From NCBI GenBank assembly GCA_003999685.1, contig CP021220.1:2604001-2668000 (forward strand): 64,000 bases of DNA. Reading direction: 5' to 3'. Below, in pieces: positions 23,801-33,799 of the stretch. A program made the translations under genes and the position numbers. The notes beneath the pieces were generated by a model. It made no database searches and was not told the origin of the DNA. It was given only the letters and a program-made list of their open reading frames with translations. Numbering within the stretch: the first letter of the stretch is position 1; the number at the start of each line of letters is the position of its first letter. This DNA comes from Taiwanofungus camphoratus. Its lineage: Eukaryota; Basidiomycota; Agaricomycetes; Polyporales; Taiwanofungaceae.

Positions 23801-24132
23801 CGAATAGAGCGAGTGGTGGACCACTCTGAAATGCAAGAGTTCGTGGAGCTTTTCAAACATCATGGCATTACGCGTATGTTCCAGATTACTGTTATCGGAT
23901 GTGTTTCTGATCAATTCCTTTAGCACCATCTCTCAATCAACCAACTCATACCCAAATTAACGGTACGCATGAACCAAATGGCGTCCATAAGCAGCAAAAA
24001 AATGGTACTACTTTCCGCTCTGATCATGTACAAAATTTGGTCTTGGCGAACGGCATCACACAGAGGCCTAGTCAGTCCTCTCCGGGAGAGACCGTTGTAA
24101 CCGGCAAGAAGCGTAAGATGTCTTCAAGCTAA
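20840..24132 (+). CDS. UTP17: WD-repeat U3 snoRNP protein WDR75 / Utp17 (Nan1)
   Basis: This is a member of the t-UTP subcomplex that links rDNA transcription to processing of the small-subunit pre-rRNA in the nucleolus. The start MPVAIDGSRVKAAS is followed by a basic stretch (ARRLRKRKGKE). WD blades can be read as YFFSVIGSSVKIYSVASGQ, FQLITGSLDGLIRIWD, LTCLAFHPSEEYFATGD, VSSIAFTANGAYLLSGGEEA and HISWSSDGSLFAIVLGP. The C-terminal family motif TLFQDIFGKSALTDF and a conserved FNAPAYLMPPLETLFDSVL segment come just before an acidic region. The last exons give a low-complexity tail ending GKKRKMSSS, a probable nucleolar signal. Roughly eight short introns are needed and all frames join. Length fits the family. 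The C-terminal FGKSA signature favours WDR75 over other double-propeller UTP proteins. Confidence 0.88.
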
Positions 24133-24467
24133 CCGTGCGACGGAAAATCTGTCATCTGTTCACCGCATATCATTTACATCGCTGTAGCTATCCGTTGTTA
24201 CCACTCGCATAACGACTTATTCACATCAGTAGTTTGATCATCCCAGTATGTACTTCTGAGATATTTTAACGACGCTTTCTTGTCGAGCATGCATAGACAA
24301 GAGCTTCGATGATAATATGGTGCATATCGCCATTTTTGCAGCTTTACAGAATTGCGCGACGACCTGTATACATGGAATGGAATGAACCAGAGGATATGAT
24401 GATACCAAATACAAGATTGATATGTTTTACGATTACACTTTGCCCATCGCGTAGATCAATTCGCGTT
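24133..24467. other. Convergent 3' intergenic region
   Basis: This is the space between the ends of WDR75/Utp17 and the minus-strand homeodomain gene. No feature beyond presumed 3' UTRs is seen. Confidence 0.45.
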
Positions 24468-25695
24468 TCAGGAGCAATCCGCATTGACTGTCGTATCAGG
24501 AACGCTGTTGTCAGAATTCTTGAACAAGAGCAACAACGAGGCACCAAGAACAACATCAGCAGGAAAGAGATCCCAGTATTCAAGAGGGATTGAGACGTCT
24601 AGACCGCCACTAGATATCACTGGAAGTTTTGCAGCCTGGGCAGGAATGCTTTTGTGCGTCTTCGTAATCCCTTTGGTCTTTTCCTTGGCGAGGATCTGTT
24701 GCCCTGGGCCTTCAATCGAATCGTCATCCGTCAAGCCGGATTCCAAGTGGTCGGATAGATGAGGTTGCTTGAGCGCATCGTCGCTTTCACACACTCGCCT
24801 GCGTTTCTCCATCCGTGCGCAAGCCCACTCCAAGTTTCGCCTCTTCTTAGTCCCATCACCATTTTCATTGTTATTTTTGAAGGTGTTCTGGGCACAATTT
24901 TGATCGATGATTTGAGAGGATCTTGACGTCCTCGGAGACAGGTCAGCCGACGCGAGTTATAAAGAGGAAAGGTACTCGCACAGCTTCAGTGTTTTGTCGG
25001 AATGAAGGAGAGAATAACCTGGTTCCGGAGAGTATAGGAGTCCTTTCGAAGTCGAGACCAACCCAGATAGTGCGACTTCAGGTACATCCTGATTAGCTCC
25101 TTGCACACAAACATTGCCGTTGGCTTGTAGCACAGTTGAGAGAGGAAGACGTGACGTGATACCGGGTGCCCGAGCACATGCTACATCGTGAGCGTCGAGA
25201 GGAGTATGACATGGAGCTGCAACATTCTGCTGAGCAGACGACCCACGGGAACAGAAAGACGTTGCCTGCGCGATTCCTGAGAGCTCGAGTCTTGTGTTCC
25301 TCCTGCGCGTTGTTTGGCGCTTGTTCTGGAACCAGATAGTCACAGTCTTTAGGTCCCTACATGCCGGCATGGTCAATGCCTGATCGTGAGCAAATAACAT
25401 CCGACAAAATTACTACTCACATTCCAATGTCGTCGCCAAGTGTCTGCTTCTCTGCTCTGCTTGGGTGAGTAGTTTGCTCAAACAACGCCTCCAGCCGTTG
25501 AAGCTGGAAGTCGCTGATGCGATGGCGCGCTTTCTTCTGGTTGTACATGTCCTCTTTAGTGAGAATAGTGCGAATGGGGCTCGGGGTCCGGGTAGAGATT
25601 GATTCAGGCGTTGAGAGCGAGGCCAAAATGGTAGGAACTAGTGAGTCTGCAGAAATACGATATTGGGAACGAGTGGAACGCGTTGGTGGGCGCAT
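24468..25695 (-). CDS. Homeodomain transcription factor (tandem copy 1)
   Basis: Three exons. Exon 1 (from MRPPTRSTRSQYRIS) carries homeodomain helices 1-2, KARHRISDFQLQRLEALFEQ and THPSRAEKQTLGDDIGM; exon 2 gives DLKTVTIWFQNKRQTTRRR, with the classic Gln at position 50 and Asn51; exon 3, reached by a short intron after KTLKLCE, reads TKKRRNLEWACARMEKRRR and ends in an unrecognised tail with VVLGASLLLLF. If exon 2 were not spliced the protein would stop after LCEYLSSL, so two ends are possible; I prefer the spliced form because its LEWACA block recurs in the neighbour at 26078. A nuclear DNA-binding regulator is expected. A Met in frame 11 codons upstream (25728) is an alternative start. Confidence 0.82.
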
Positions 25696-26077
25696 GGTAT
25701 TCACATAGTGAAGGAAAGTGTCGCACAAACGTGTTCATATAAACCTACCAGGGGCTGACACACGCAGACAAGTTGGGCTGGTAAACCACAACCGTCAGCC
25801 GGACGCGCCGAAATCCCAACTTCCAGTCTCCTTCGCAAATTTCCATCCAACATACGACAAGCCTATACAATGCAACTGTATGTAGCCTTATTTGCGGCAT
25901 AAGAACAAGTATGTACGGGTAATAAGTAAAATCGTAAAGGCTCGTTTGTGTCGTTCAGCTGTCGTTTCTACAGATGTCTCCGGCGAGTCATACCCATAAG
26001 GACCCACCTAGAAAGTGAAGAGAACAATCAGACATTAGCTGCGCATGGTCTTGTAATCAAACCTACATTCCTATTCA
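25696..26077. other. Spacer between the two tandem homeodomain genes
   Basis: It is the promoter of the homeodomain gene at 24468-25695 and the 3' region of the one at 26078-27053. An AT-rich GTTTATATG (minus-strand reading, near 25736-25745) could be a weak TATA element about 40-50 bp before the start codon. No gene is seen. Confidence 0.4.
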
Positions 26078-27053
26078 TCATGATCTTTTACTCATGAATC
26101 CAAGCAAGGCTATCGCTGCTTCAACGTCTTCCGCAGGATGAACCTCGTTTTTCATGTGCACTCCGACGGGAGACTGCGGTGTTGTCAGCTGAACCGCGCT
26201 AACATCCGGCGTAATGGCCTCGTACTCTTCCGTCTCTGTGTCGTCTCCCCCTGCATCCGTGTCTGGATGCTTCGCTGCACCATCAAGGATTAACATTGGC
26301 ACATCGAAATCATTGTCTGCATCCTGGTCCTTTGGGTTCCTCTCAGCCCTGGCCTTTGCACATGCCCATTCAAGTGATCTCGTTTTCTTAGAGTGCGTAG
26401 GTAGTGTTGCAAAGCGCAGGCTGTCTGCTGAAGGCGATGACGGCGGTGCGGGAGGCGACGATGGAATATGTTCCCACAAATTCACCATTGGCTTGGTTGG
26501 CGATACAACGATCTTTTTCATATTGATCCGGCGTGGTGTTAAGGGGGGACGTTCTGGGATCCCACCAAGGCAATTGCCAGGCAACTCACGCGACGAAGCG
26601 ATGCTATCCAGGGAAATGCCAGACCCTTGACACGACATCTTACGCGATCCTCCCACCGTGCGAACAGCGAGTGGACCGCCGTAAGCATTCTCTCGCAAGT
26701 TTTCCTTCTTCCACATTAAAGACCTTCTCTTGATGCTTCGACGTTTGTTCTGGAACCATGCGCTCACGGTTTTCAATTCTCTGCAACGTAGCGTCCAGCG
26801 GTCTTGTGGGAACAGTGTATGGGAAGCTCACTCACAGTCCGAGCTGAACAGCCAGGAGAGCCCGCTCTTCCTTTGAAGGGTGAGTCCTTTGCTCGAAGGC
26901 TGCCAACAATGCAAGAGTCTGTTCGTGAAGGAGACGCTTTCGGACGAAGGGTATCTCGGCAGCAGACTTAGTTAACTTCGAGGGGGCACTGGTGATGGAC
27001 GAAGCTGTAGAGGAACAGGAAAAGGCAGATGTGGATCGCTGGATTGTTGACAT
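26078..27053 (-). CDS. Homeodomain transcription factor (tandem copy 2)
   Basis: Two exons joined by a short intron (about 26779-26834). Exon 1 starts MSTIQRSTSAFSCSST and contains helices 1-2 (VRKRLLHEQTLALLAAFEQ, THPSKEERALLAVQLGL); exon 2 begins ELKTVSAWFQNKRRSIKRR, position 50 Gln and 51 Asn. The intron sits at the same place in the homeodomain as in the gene to its left. After the domain come Pro/Ser-rich sequence (IPSSPPAPPSSPS), a basic patch and RSLEWACAKARAERN, shared with the neighbour, then an acidic region and an end at AIALLGFMSKRS. It should be a nuclear regulator; the target is unknown. Start chosen at the Met of MSTIQ because the upstream in-frame codons have no homeobox-gene character. 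Confidence 0.83.
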
Positions 27054-27480
27054 GGCTTTGGGTATACGGATTTCATGTAAGTTGGTATATTTGCGGCAGT
27101 CTAGTGAAGACTTGAGCGATCGAACTGTGTCACATAACGCGTCCACATGGATAAATAACGCGTCAGCACGTGGATAACAAGAGAACATCATGTGATATCA
27201 ATTGCAGTTAAGACACTTCACTTGTCCTGGGACCAGCACCCGGTTACGTGCTTTCAGTGGCCCTACAGAGATGACTCTTCAGAGCACAAAAATTGTGACC
27301 AGAAAGGCGTTCGATTTGTATCCAAGTAGTATCGTATGCAATATAGGCTTGAATCGCTAAAGATACATCACACTACTATGTTGCTACATTGTGAATCTCA
27401 CACTTGTACACTGCGGCTAGAGACGGCCCCTCGAACGAATGTGGAACCCAGCCTCTCCTGACAGTATCGGGATTGCAGAC
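27054..27480. other. Intergenic region
   Basis: It holds the promoter of the homeodomain gene (ending at 27053 on the minus strand) and the 3' side of the F-box gene. I see no gene, repeat or RNA. Confidence 0.4.
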
Positions 27481-29199
27481 CTAGTGCACTTGAGACCAAT
27501 CTATTGATGCATCCAGCTCCTCACGAATTTGGGCCTCCTCAGGGGTCACCATCGTTCCAAACTCCACAGCCGTAAGCTTCTTGATGACAGGGACAAACGC
27601 TTCTTGAATTGTTTCTGGTATATCCCGAAGAGATTCATGGGTAACGTAAACGACAGAAAACGGGACTCCCAACGCATGTCTGCCTTCAAGAAAGGTACGC
27701 ATAGGAGTCCCATCTTGTATCTGAAAATGCAAAAACTCCAATTTTGGACATAAGACTGGTCGAGGACTGTCCTGAACCGGTTGCGGATTTGACTCGCCCT
27801 CGAATTCCGTCTCCGCATACGCTCGAGGATCTTCGAGAAAGGCATAAAGCACATGGGTGAATATTTGAGCAATCTTTAGCATTTGGAGCTTCGGCATCGA
27901 TTCGAGCCATTTGACCATCCTCCTCCTATTCGCCGGGTTGTATTTGATCTCCACAGTATAAAATGTCATCAATCTCACTTCCCGGAAACGACCAGTAATC
28001 ATCTCGATTAATGGTCCAAAGTCCTCTCCAGCCATTCTGATTATTATCAAATTTCGGACCGCCGGTGCATCGAAAAAGGCCAGGATGTATGCCGCATATC
28101 GCAAGGTCATGTTACCGAGCAGGAATTCGCGTAGATTCGGAAGAGTGACAGTTGTTATCGAACTCATGTTCTCTTCATTGTATTGCGGCCCTGCTGCATC
28201 CAAACAAAGTTTGAAGAGGTACCGACTCTGTAACATCTCCTGCCATCGTGGAACACTTGGAGAAACTGTCTGTGAGATACGACGGAGGTCGATCGTCCTG
28301 AGGTTCGATGCGGGGAACATTTCCCAGTCGATTTCAATGCCATCTAAGCAGAGCCAGTTGAGTTTGGGTACGTTCCCGTTACACAGCGGAATGGGATCAT
28401 AAAGTTCAGTGTGCTTCGTTGTGGGCGCGGTCCAGAGCGGGGGGGTCCCGGAACGGTGCAGCTCAAATCGCTCCAAGGAGGCTGCAAAGCCGCAATTACG
28501 GAACTTGTGCAAGACCAGAATCGCAGGAGGTAGATCGACAACGGAGATGACTACGGTGCGGATTGACGCGATCCTCCGCAAGATAATATCGAGCAACCAA
28601 TTTATTTGTGCCGGGGTGATATGGGGAGGGTCATCCTCACCGGGTCTCATCTCCTCCTCGTTGATCCGCAAATCCAGAGGTGCTGTACCTGCTCTCTCGA
28701 GAAACGCCAGAGATCGATTCCATGGCGGAGCGTCCCTGAACCATATCGAAGTCCACAGCGTCTGGTCGCCGATGGCAACATCGCGCCAACGCCGGCAGAC
28801 CCAAGTGACGTACAATCGATGCAGCGTCGTATCTGGTGCGTCTCTACAGGTCCATATGACATAGCGAAATATGTTTGACAGGATCTCCCCTGGAAGCGCA
28901 TTCACCGGAAAAATGGACCAAAGCAATACCTTGCGCCTAAAAGACTGTGTAGCTAGCTCGGTATTGATCTCGTAGCTCCATCGAGGAGCGATACGGATTT
29001 TATGGTCCTCCAAGTCACGGATGCTAATTTTGAGCAGTTTGGCTTGGGCATATATCAATTGCACGTCCACTGGGTTGTCAGAAGAAGGCTCTGGTACTGA
29101 TTTCAAATATGTCTTCATTAGTGATTCAGAATTCCATCGATCGACGAAGAGAATATGGTGATTCATAGATGTAGCTAGAGGCACTCGTGGGAGTGACAT
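27481..29199 (-). CDS. F-box protein with leucine-rich tail, intronless
   Basis: A single 572-residue frame. The F-box begins near residue 97: NALPGEILSNIFRYVIW, followed by LYVTWVCRRWRDVAIGDQTL and LWTSIWF, the usual agaricomycete F-box ending. The rest has irregular leucine-rich beats (LNWLCLDGIEIDWEMF, LPNLREFLLGNMTLRY, CPKLEFLHFQIQDG). Such proteins bind Skp1 through the F-box and recruit substrates with the C-terminal region. Agaricomycetes have large, fast-changing families of these intronless F-box genes, so no orthologue or substrate can be named. The start MSLPRVPLATS is the first Met; a second in-frame Met follows at residue 12. Confidence 0.8.
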   Translation of the reverse strand: MSLPRVPLATSMNHHILFVDRWNSESLMKTYLKSVPEPSSDNPVDVQLIYAQAKLLKISIRDLEDHKIRIAPRWSYEINTELATQSFRRKVLLWSIFPVNALPGEILSNIFRYVIWTCRDAPDTTLHRLYVTWVCRRWRDVAIGDQTLWTSIWFRDAPPWNRSLAFLERAGTAPLDLRINEEEMRPGEDDPPHITPAQINWLLDIILRRIASIRTVVISVVDLPPAILVLHKFRNCGFAASLERFELHRSGTPPLWTAPTTKHTELYDPIPLCNGNVPKLNWLCLDGIEIDWEMFPASNLRTIDLRRISQTVSPSVPRWQEMLQSRYLFKLCLDAAGPQYNEENMSSITTVTLPNLREFLLGNMTLRYAAYILAFFDAPAVRNLIIIRMAGEDFGPLIEMITGRFREVRLMTFYTVEIKYNPANRRRMVKWLESMPKLQMLKIAQIFTHVLYAFLEDPRAYAETEFEGESNPQPVQDSPRPVLCPKLEFLHFQIQDGTPMRTFLEGRHALGVPFSVVYVTHESLRDIPETIQEAFVPVIKKLTAVEFGTMVTPEEAQIREELDASIDWSQVH

Positions 29200-30819
29200 C
29201 TATGGGAGGCAAACATGTCAAGGCAGAGCGTGCATACAGAGCAGTTCACGTACGTTCTAGAACTGATGAGAGCTCGTTATAGGACTCACTGAGTGATTGA
29301 GTTATGGGCGACAGGGATCGCAGAAAAACGACACCGGTCAGAGGGAGAAATAGGCATGCGCTTCATGAAGAAGATAGAAATTTAATGAATTGGCCTTTAT
29401 AACGAGAATGGTGGCACTTGTATTTCCTCGGGCGATCGATATGTTCGGAGAGGAAATCTGGAGGGCCAAAGCCAATTGTTTGTCCGTGTGGGCGCCACAG
29501 ATTAACGCCTCGCTCCTCACGCATGGCTCACTTGGCCGTGACAAGACAGTGATGCACATGTTCGTTTGCCAAAGATTAAGTTCTTACTGGCAGTGCAGGC
29601 CTTGATTGGGAGGTAGACAATATTCCTGCTTAGGGTGAGGGGCCTGTGGTAGACCGTTTTTTCCATTTGCCGCCTGCTAAAGGTGCCACTCTAGCTGAGG
29701 CTGATGCTGGCAGTCACAAGAGAACAATCAAGCCCGACACGTTTCCAATTCCAGCGGACAATGCCATCTTGAACGGGATCCATTTCCACCCGTCGCTCAT
29801 TGCGGCACGTCGTTCCACGACGACGGCCGCCTGACCTCGTGTGTAAGTAGTCTTATCGAATGAGTGCCTTGATCATGACCGCAAGGCTCCAGGAAGGCAG
29901 TGAAGACAAAGCAAAGTACGACTGGTTTCCTAACTGGGAGACGCATCGGACAACCCCGCAAGGCCGGAGGTACTTAGTCCTAAAGAATCTCAACCTTTGT
30001 CGTGACCCGTTATTTGCTGAAGATAAAGGTGCTGACATTTTGCAGTCTCTCGTGCTCGTACACTTTTATCTTGTATTAGCAGGGCAAAATACGAATTGCT
30101 TGGAGTCCGAGCTTCCGTGGGATTAGGGTCGATATACTTCCGCGTCGCGCGCTTGCCTCCGAGTCTTTGTAAATCCTCGTAACTAACATGTTTAAGCGAT
30201 ATCGACGCCATTTGTTGCTTTCATAAAATTTCAAGTGCTTCATCTGCCTGTGCCATTGAATTTGTCTACGTAAACCAATCCAAGTCCTCGTACTGCGCAC
30301 AGGAGAGTGCCAATTCATCAAAACGTTTTCACATCCATTAGACAGTTTTCCCTTCACTTGACATGGTCTGATATGTCAGGTTATAATCACACTCAGCCTT
30401 CTTCTGTAAGTTTAGGGAAGCATTTGGTCCTGCTTGCCACTCATCACACGTACAAGACTTTGTACCTGGAATTGTTCAGTGCAGAATATTCCACCGAAAA
30501 ACATCGCAAACCATTTCCGACCGAAAACTGTTTGAATCATGAACGAAAGAATCCGGAAACTCGACTGCATTATAACAAAACAACAGCACCACAAATAAAA
30601 ACAGCATTGAGCGCAAAATGTAGAAATTTGTACAAGAAGGCATTATCACTGATGCTGCAAATAAAACCATGCTAGCACGCCCATAAGCAATTTGATAATA
30701 CAAGGCTTTGAACACCACAAGACGATCAATTACGTATTCATACAACGATATTTTCCACCATTGTTTAATTGAGTGGTAAGGTTATCTTGCATATTGTGGA
30801 GTATAGCGTTCATTCTGAA
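29200..30819. other. Gene-poor region (1.6 kb)
   Basis: No ORF here shows a recognisable motif or a believable splice structure; the longest frames (for instance 29860-30126 and 30307-30675) are short and low in conserved features. The right half (about 30400-30800) is AT-rich. It may contain UTRs and the promoter of the F-box gene at 27481-29199. Confidence 0.45.
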
Positions 30820-33378
30820 TCAAGGGAAGGCTCCAGTAATGTTTGCCTCTTTCCTCGTCGCAGAACCAGAACCAGACGCTTGAGGTGGTTTGACCGGCGA
30901 CATCTGGAGCAGCTCCTCGAGTAAGTCAGTGACGATCAAGTCTTCTGCCTCCTTCGTCAGCTCGCCGCTGCGGGGCACCCGCGTGTTGACCTTTGCGAGC
31001 AGGCTCGGATACAGGGCTGGGGTAAAACCCATCTGATGGTACAGGAGAGATTAGATACAGATCGCGGAAATGAAGGGACGGACCACGTACATCATCAAGT
31101 CGTCTGGTGATAGCCTGTGCAGCCCTCGCCTGCGAGTCCATGCTGGGCATCGGCCGGTGGCCGGTGCCGTGCATGGTGTGATGCCTGCGCGGAGGGATGC
31201 TGAACATCTCCAGCTGGGGATAGCGGCCCCGCGCGTTGCTGATGATCTGCGTTGGTGACTCGGTCATGTCTGCACTAACGTTTGGAGTGTCTGGGAAATC
31301 TTCCATGGCTGCGTCGTGGCCGCCAATACCGCCAGCAGGGCTTTTGTCATCTCCGCTGAGTGGGGGCTGTGAACTGCAAAAATAAGAAAATGTCAACCAT
31401 GGGTGATTTGAGGTATTTTCGTAGGAGACAGTTACCTCTCGCCAGAGCGGTTCATCCTGCGTTCTCTTTCCTTCTTACGCTCATCTCGGTCACGGCGGTA
31501 GCGCTCTTTCTCAGCTTTATAATACTCTTTTGCAGCCTGCAAGGACTCCTTCAATGCCTGCGGTGACTGTTTTGGGCTCGGCGCTGCCCCGTACATGGTG
31601 ACTTCAGCGTGCTCAACATCATCGGGTGGGTCCGGCACCGTAGCTGTCCACGTGGGCTGCGGCGGGGGAGGAACGGGGACAGGTCTTTCCCACCAGCCGC
31701 CTGGTGGAGGTGATGGTGGAGCGGGCCAGGCACCAGGGGTTGTAACAATGGGTGGCGGCGGAGGCGGCGGGGGTCCCGAACGAAATGGGCCCCAAGGACG
31801 AGCGTTGTGGTGGTGAGGGTGATGTGGGTGATGGGTCCAATTTCTTGGTCTTGGAGGCGGCAGGGGCACACCCGGTAGGGGAGGCGGACCTGGAGGAGGT
31901 GGAGGTCCCGCGTCGAACGTGCGTGCACCCCACGAACATCCGCCCCGTCCGCCATGTCTCCCCCAGCCCCATGAAAAAGGGTCAGACCGATCTGTGCGGG
32001 AGAATCCTCCCGGAATATAGAAACTATCCCAGATGTCCGTATCGGGCGGGGAGCGCCGGCCGCGGGGGCGAGATGTGCGCGATTGGTCCGCCTGCGACGT
32101 ACCAGGCTGCTGAGAAAGCGGTGTCGAGGTTACGGGTGGAGTGCTAGCGGCGCTGTTACCTGGGGCTGTGGTACCTGTCACATCGCCGATGACACGAACC
32201 ACGTTAGCGATGGCTTCCGCGACACGACGCCCGGCGGCTTCTTCTGCTGCGCGGTGAGCATCCGCCGCAGTACGACGCATGTCGTTGGCGCCCATTTCTG
32301 CACTGCGCCGGATCTCCTCGGCTGCCCGAGTGACCGCATCGCGGTGTGCCCGCCAGTAAATGCCATTCGAAGCATTGCGAACGATATTGCGTATGCCTTC
32401 TGACAGCTCCGGGTGCGACGAAAACACAGTCGAGAGCGTGCTGAACAAGTTTGCGACGTCGTTTGCAAGCGATGCCGTAGAGGTTGGATTGGGAATATCT
32501 TCTAAGTCAGGGAGCGGCGGATCCGGCGCAGCCTCGGACTCGGATGCAGTAGCTAGATTGGCGCTGGATTCGGCGGGCTTCGGAGTGGGTGTAGAATCGC
32601 TCTGCTCGACGGTGGGCGCAGTGCCAACATTCGAATTGCGTATGCCAAAGACGTCGTCGGTGCTCAAGGTGGCATTGTTCATGTTCATGACATGAACTGG
32701 ATATTTATCGGGGCCTTCCTCGGACATAACGGAATCATTCGAGGATCCATCGTCCTCAACTGTCGTACGCAAATCACGGTCCTCCCGCGCCTTGCCCTTG
32801 TCCTTGCCCTTGCCCACGCTCGGTATGGTGCCAATGAGATCAGAGTCTGTGAGGGTGGATGCGGTATCCTTCTCGTGTGCCTGCATGGGATCGTCCACGT
32901 CGCTCTCGACGACTTCCACGAACGCATGGAGGTCCGAATCGTTGTCCTTAGGCTCACCAGATATGAAGACGGACCCCAACCCAAGCGGAACGCGCTGCCA
33001 TTCGTCATCCATGTCAATGACCGTGGGGATGCTGCGCCCAAATGTGTTGCGGTAGTTGTGGGAGCCCGGAGTGGCGGGGAGCGGCTTATCGCCCTCGGCG
33101 CGCAGGACGCCCAGGTCGCGCACGGTGAGCCTGACATTCCCGGGCTCGCCATTCTCGGCCTGCGTAGAGCGGTAGAAGTCCTGCAGCTCGTCCTCAGAGC
33201 TAAGCGTCACATCGTCGCCGTCGTTGTCCACATACGAGACGCCAACGTCTCCAGGCGGGATGTGGTACAGACTCTCGATCCTGGTCGCGAGCTCTGCCCA
33301 GGAGGGCCGCTGGGGGAAGGTGATCTTGCGCGTAAGGCCGTCGGGAGGCTTTGAGAGCTTGATCTGAAAGGCGGACAT
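30820..33378 (-). CDS. PB1-domain protein with LIR-like motif and UBA-like end (p62/NBR1-like layout)
   Basis: Three exons (33378-31432 and two shorter ones). The PB1 domain is at residues 1-90: basic-cluster Lys in FQIKL, and the acidic OPCA motif YVDNDGDDVTLSSEDEL. At residues 124-130 the sequence DDEWQRV fits a LIR (W-x-x-V preceded by acidic residues). A helical, Ala/Arg-rich region follows (VTRAAEEIRRSAEMGANDMR), then a long Pro/Gly/His-rich stretch and a basic segment (YRRDRDERKKERERRMNR). The last exons restore QAITRRLDDMGFTPALYPSL, which looks like the first helix and MGF loop of a UBA domain. No ZZ zinc finger or FW domain was seen. PB1-LIR-UBA is the order of autophagy receptors of the p62/NBR1 type; that function is inferred, not shown. 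Confidence 0.75.
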
Positions 33379-33799
33379 GATTTCCTCGTGTGTAGCTGCA
33401 GAAGAGCGCGGGCTCCTGCGTTATATAGGCTGGGCTCCCAAGGGCACATTCAAACTCCGCTGCGCAGTGTATACGATCGAGGATGGCAAGTATTGCTATA
33501 TATGGAAGGACGTGAGCGTTGCCTACGGCCTGGTGATATCAGTCTGCGGTTGCCTGCACTGCGCGGGCTGCGTCTCTGCTGCGCGCCTGAACGCGGCCCA
33601 GTTAACGATACTGCGCTGTCGACATATTGGGCTCCAATTTCGCCGGGCCACACTGTATGGCGCGGCACCGATCGTTGTTCCTCAGCTTCGACTCATTTCG
33701 ATTCATTTCGGTCCGATGGTAGTTGCAACTGCGAAAATATGATTCTAGAGCCATTACTATACATGCAATATTTCCCACTGCCTCAACGGCACTCCACAT
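33379..33799. other. Intergenic region between PB1 gene and aldo-keto reductase
   Basis: Both genes lie on the minus strand, so this is the promoter of the PB1 gene (TATA box listed separately) and the 3' side of the reductase. The overlapping short ORFs on both strands show no conserved features. Confidence 0.45.
33421..33427 (-). promoter_or_regulatory. TATA box of the PB1 gene
   Basis: On the minus strand this reads TATATAA, 42 bp before the start codon at 33378. The distance fits a TATA box with a short 5' UTR. Confidence 0.5.

Noticed and set aside
30307-30675. Plus-strand 122-codon frame in the AT-rich part of 29-31 kb
   Set aside because: Composition typical of AT-rich non-coding DNA; Lys/Asn/His-rich translation without motif.
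32692-33354. Plus-strand 220-codon frame opposite the PB1 gene
   Set aside because: It mirrors the PB1/acidic coding exon; no conserved domain, and the minus strand has the clear PB1 motif.
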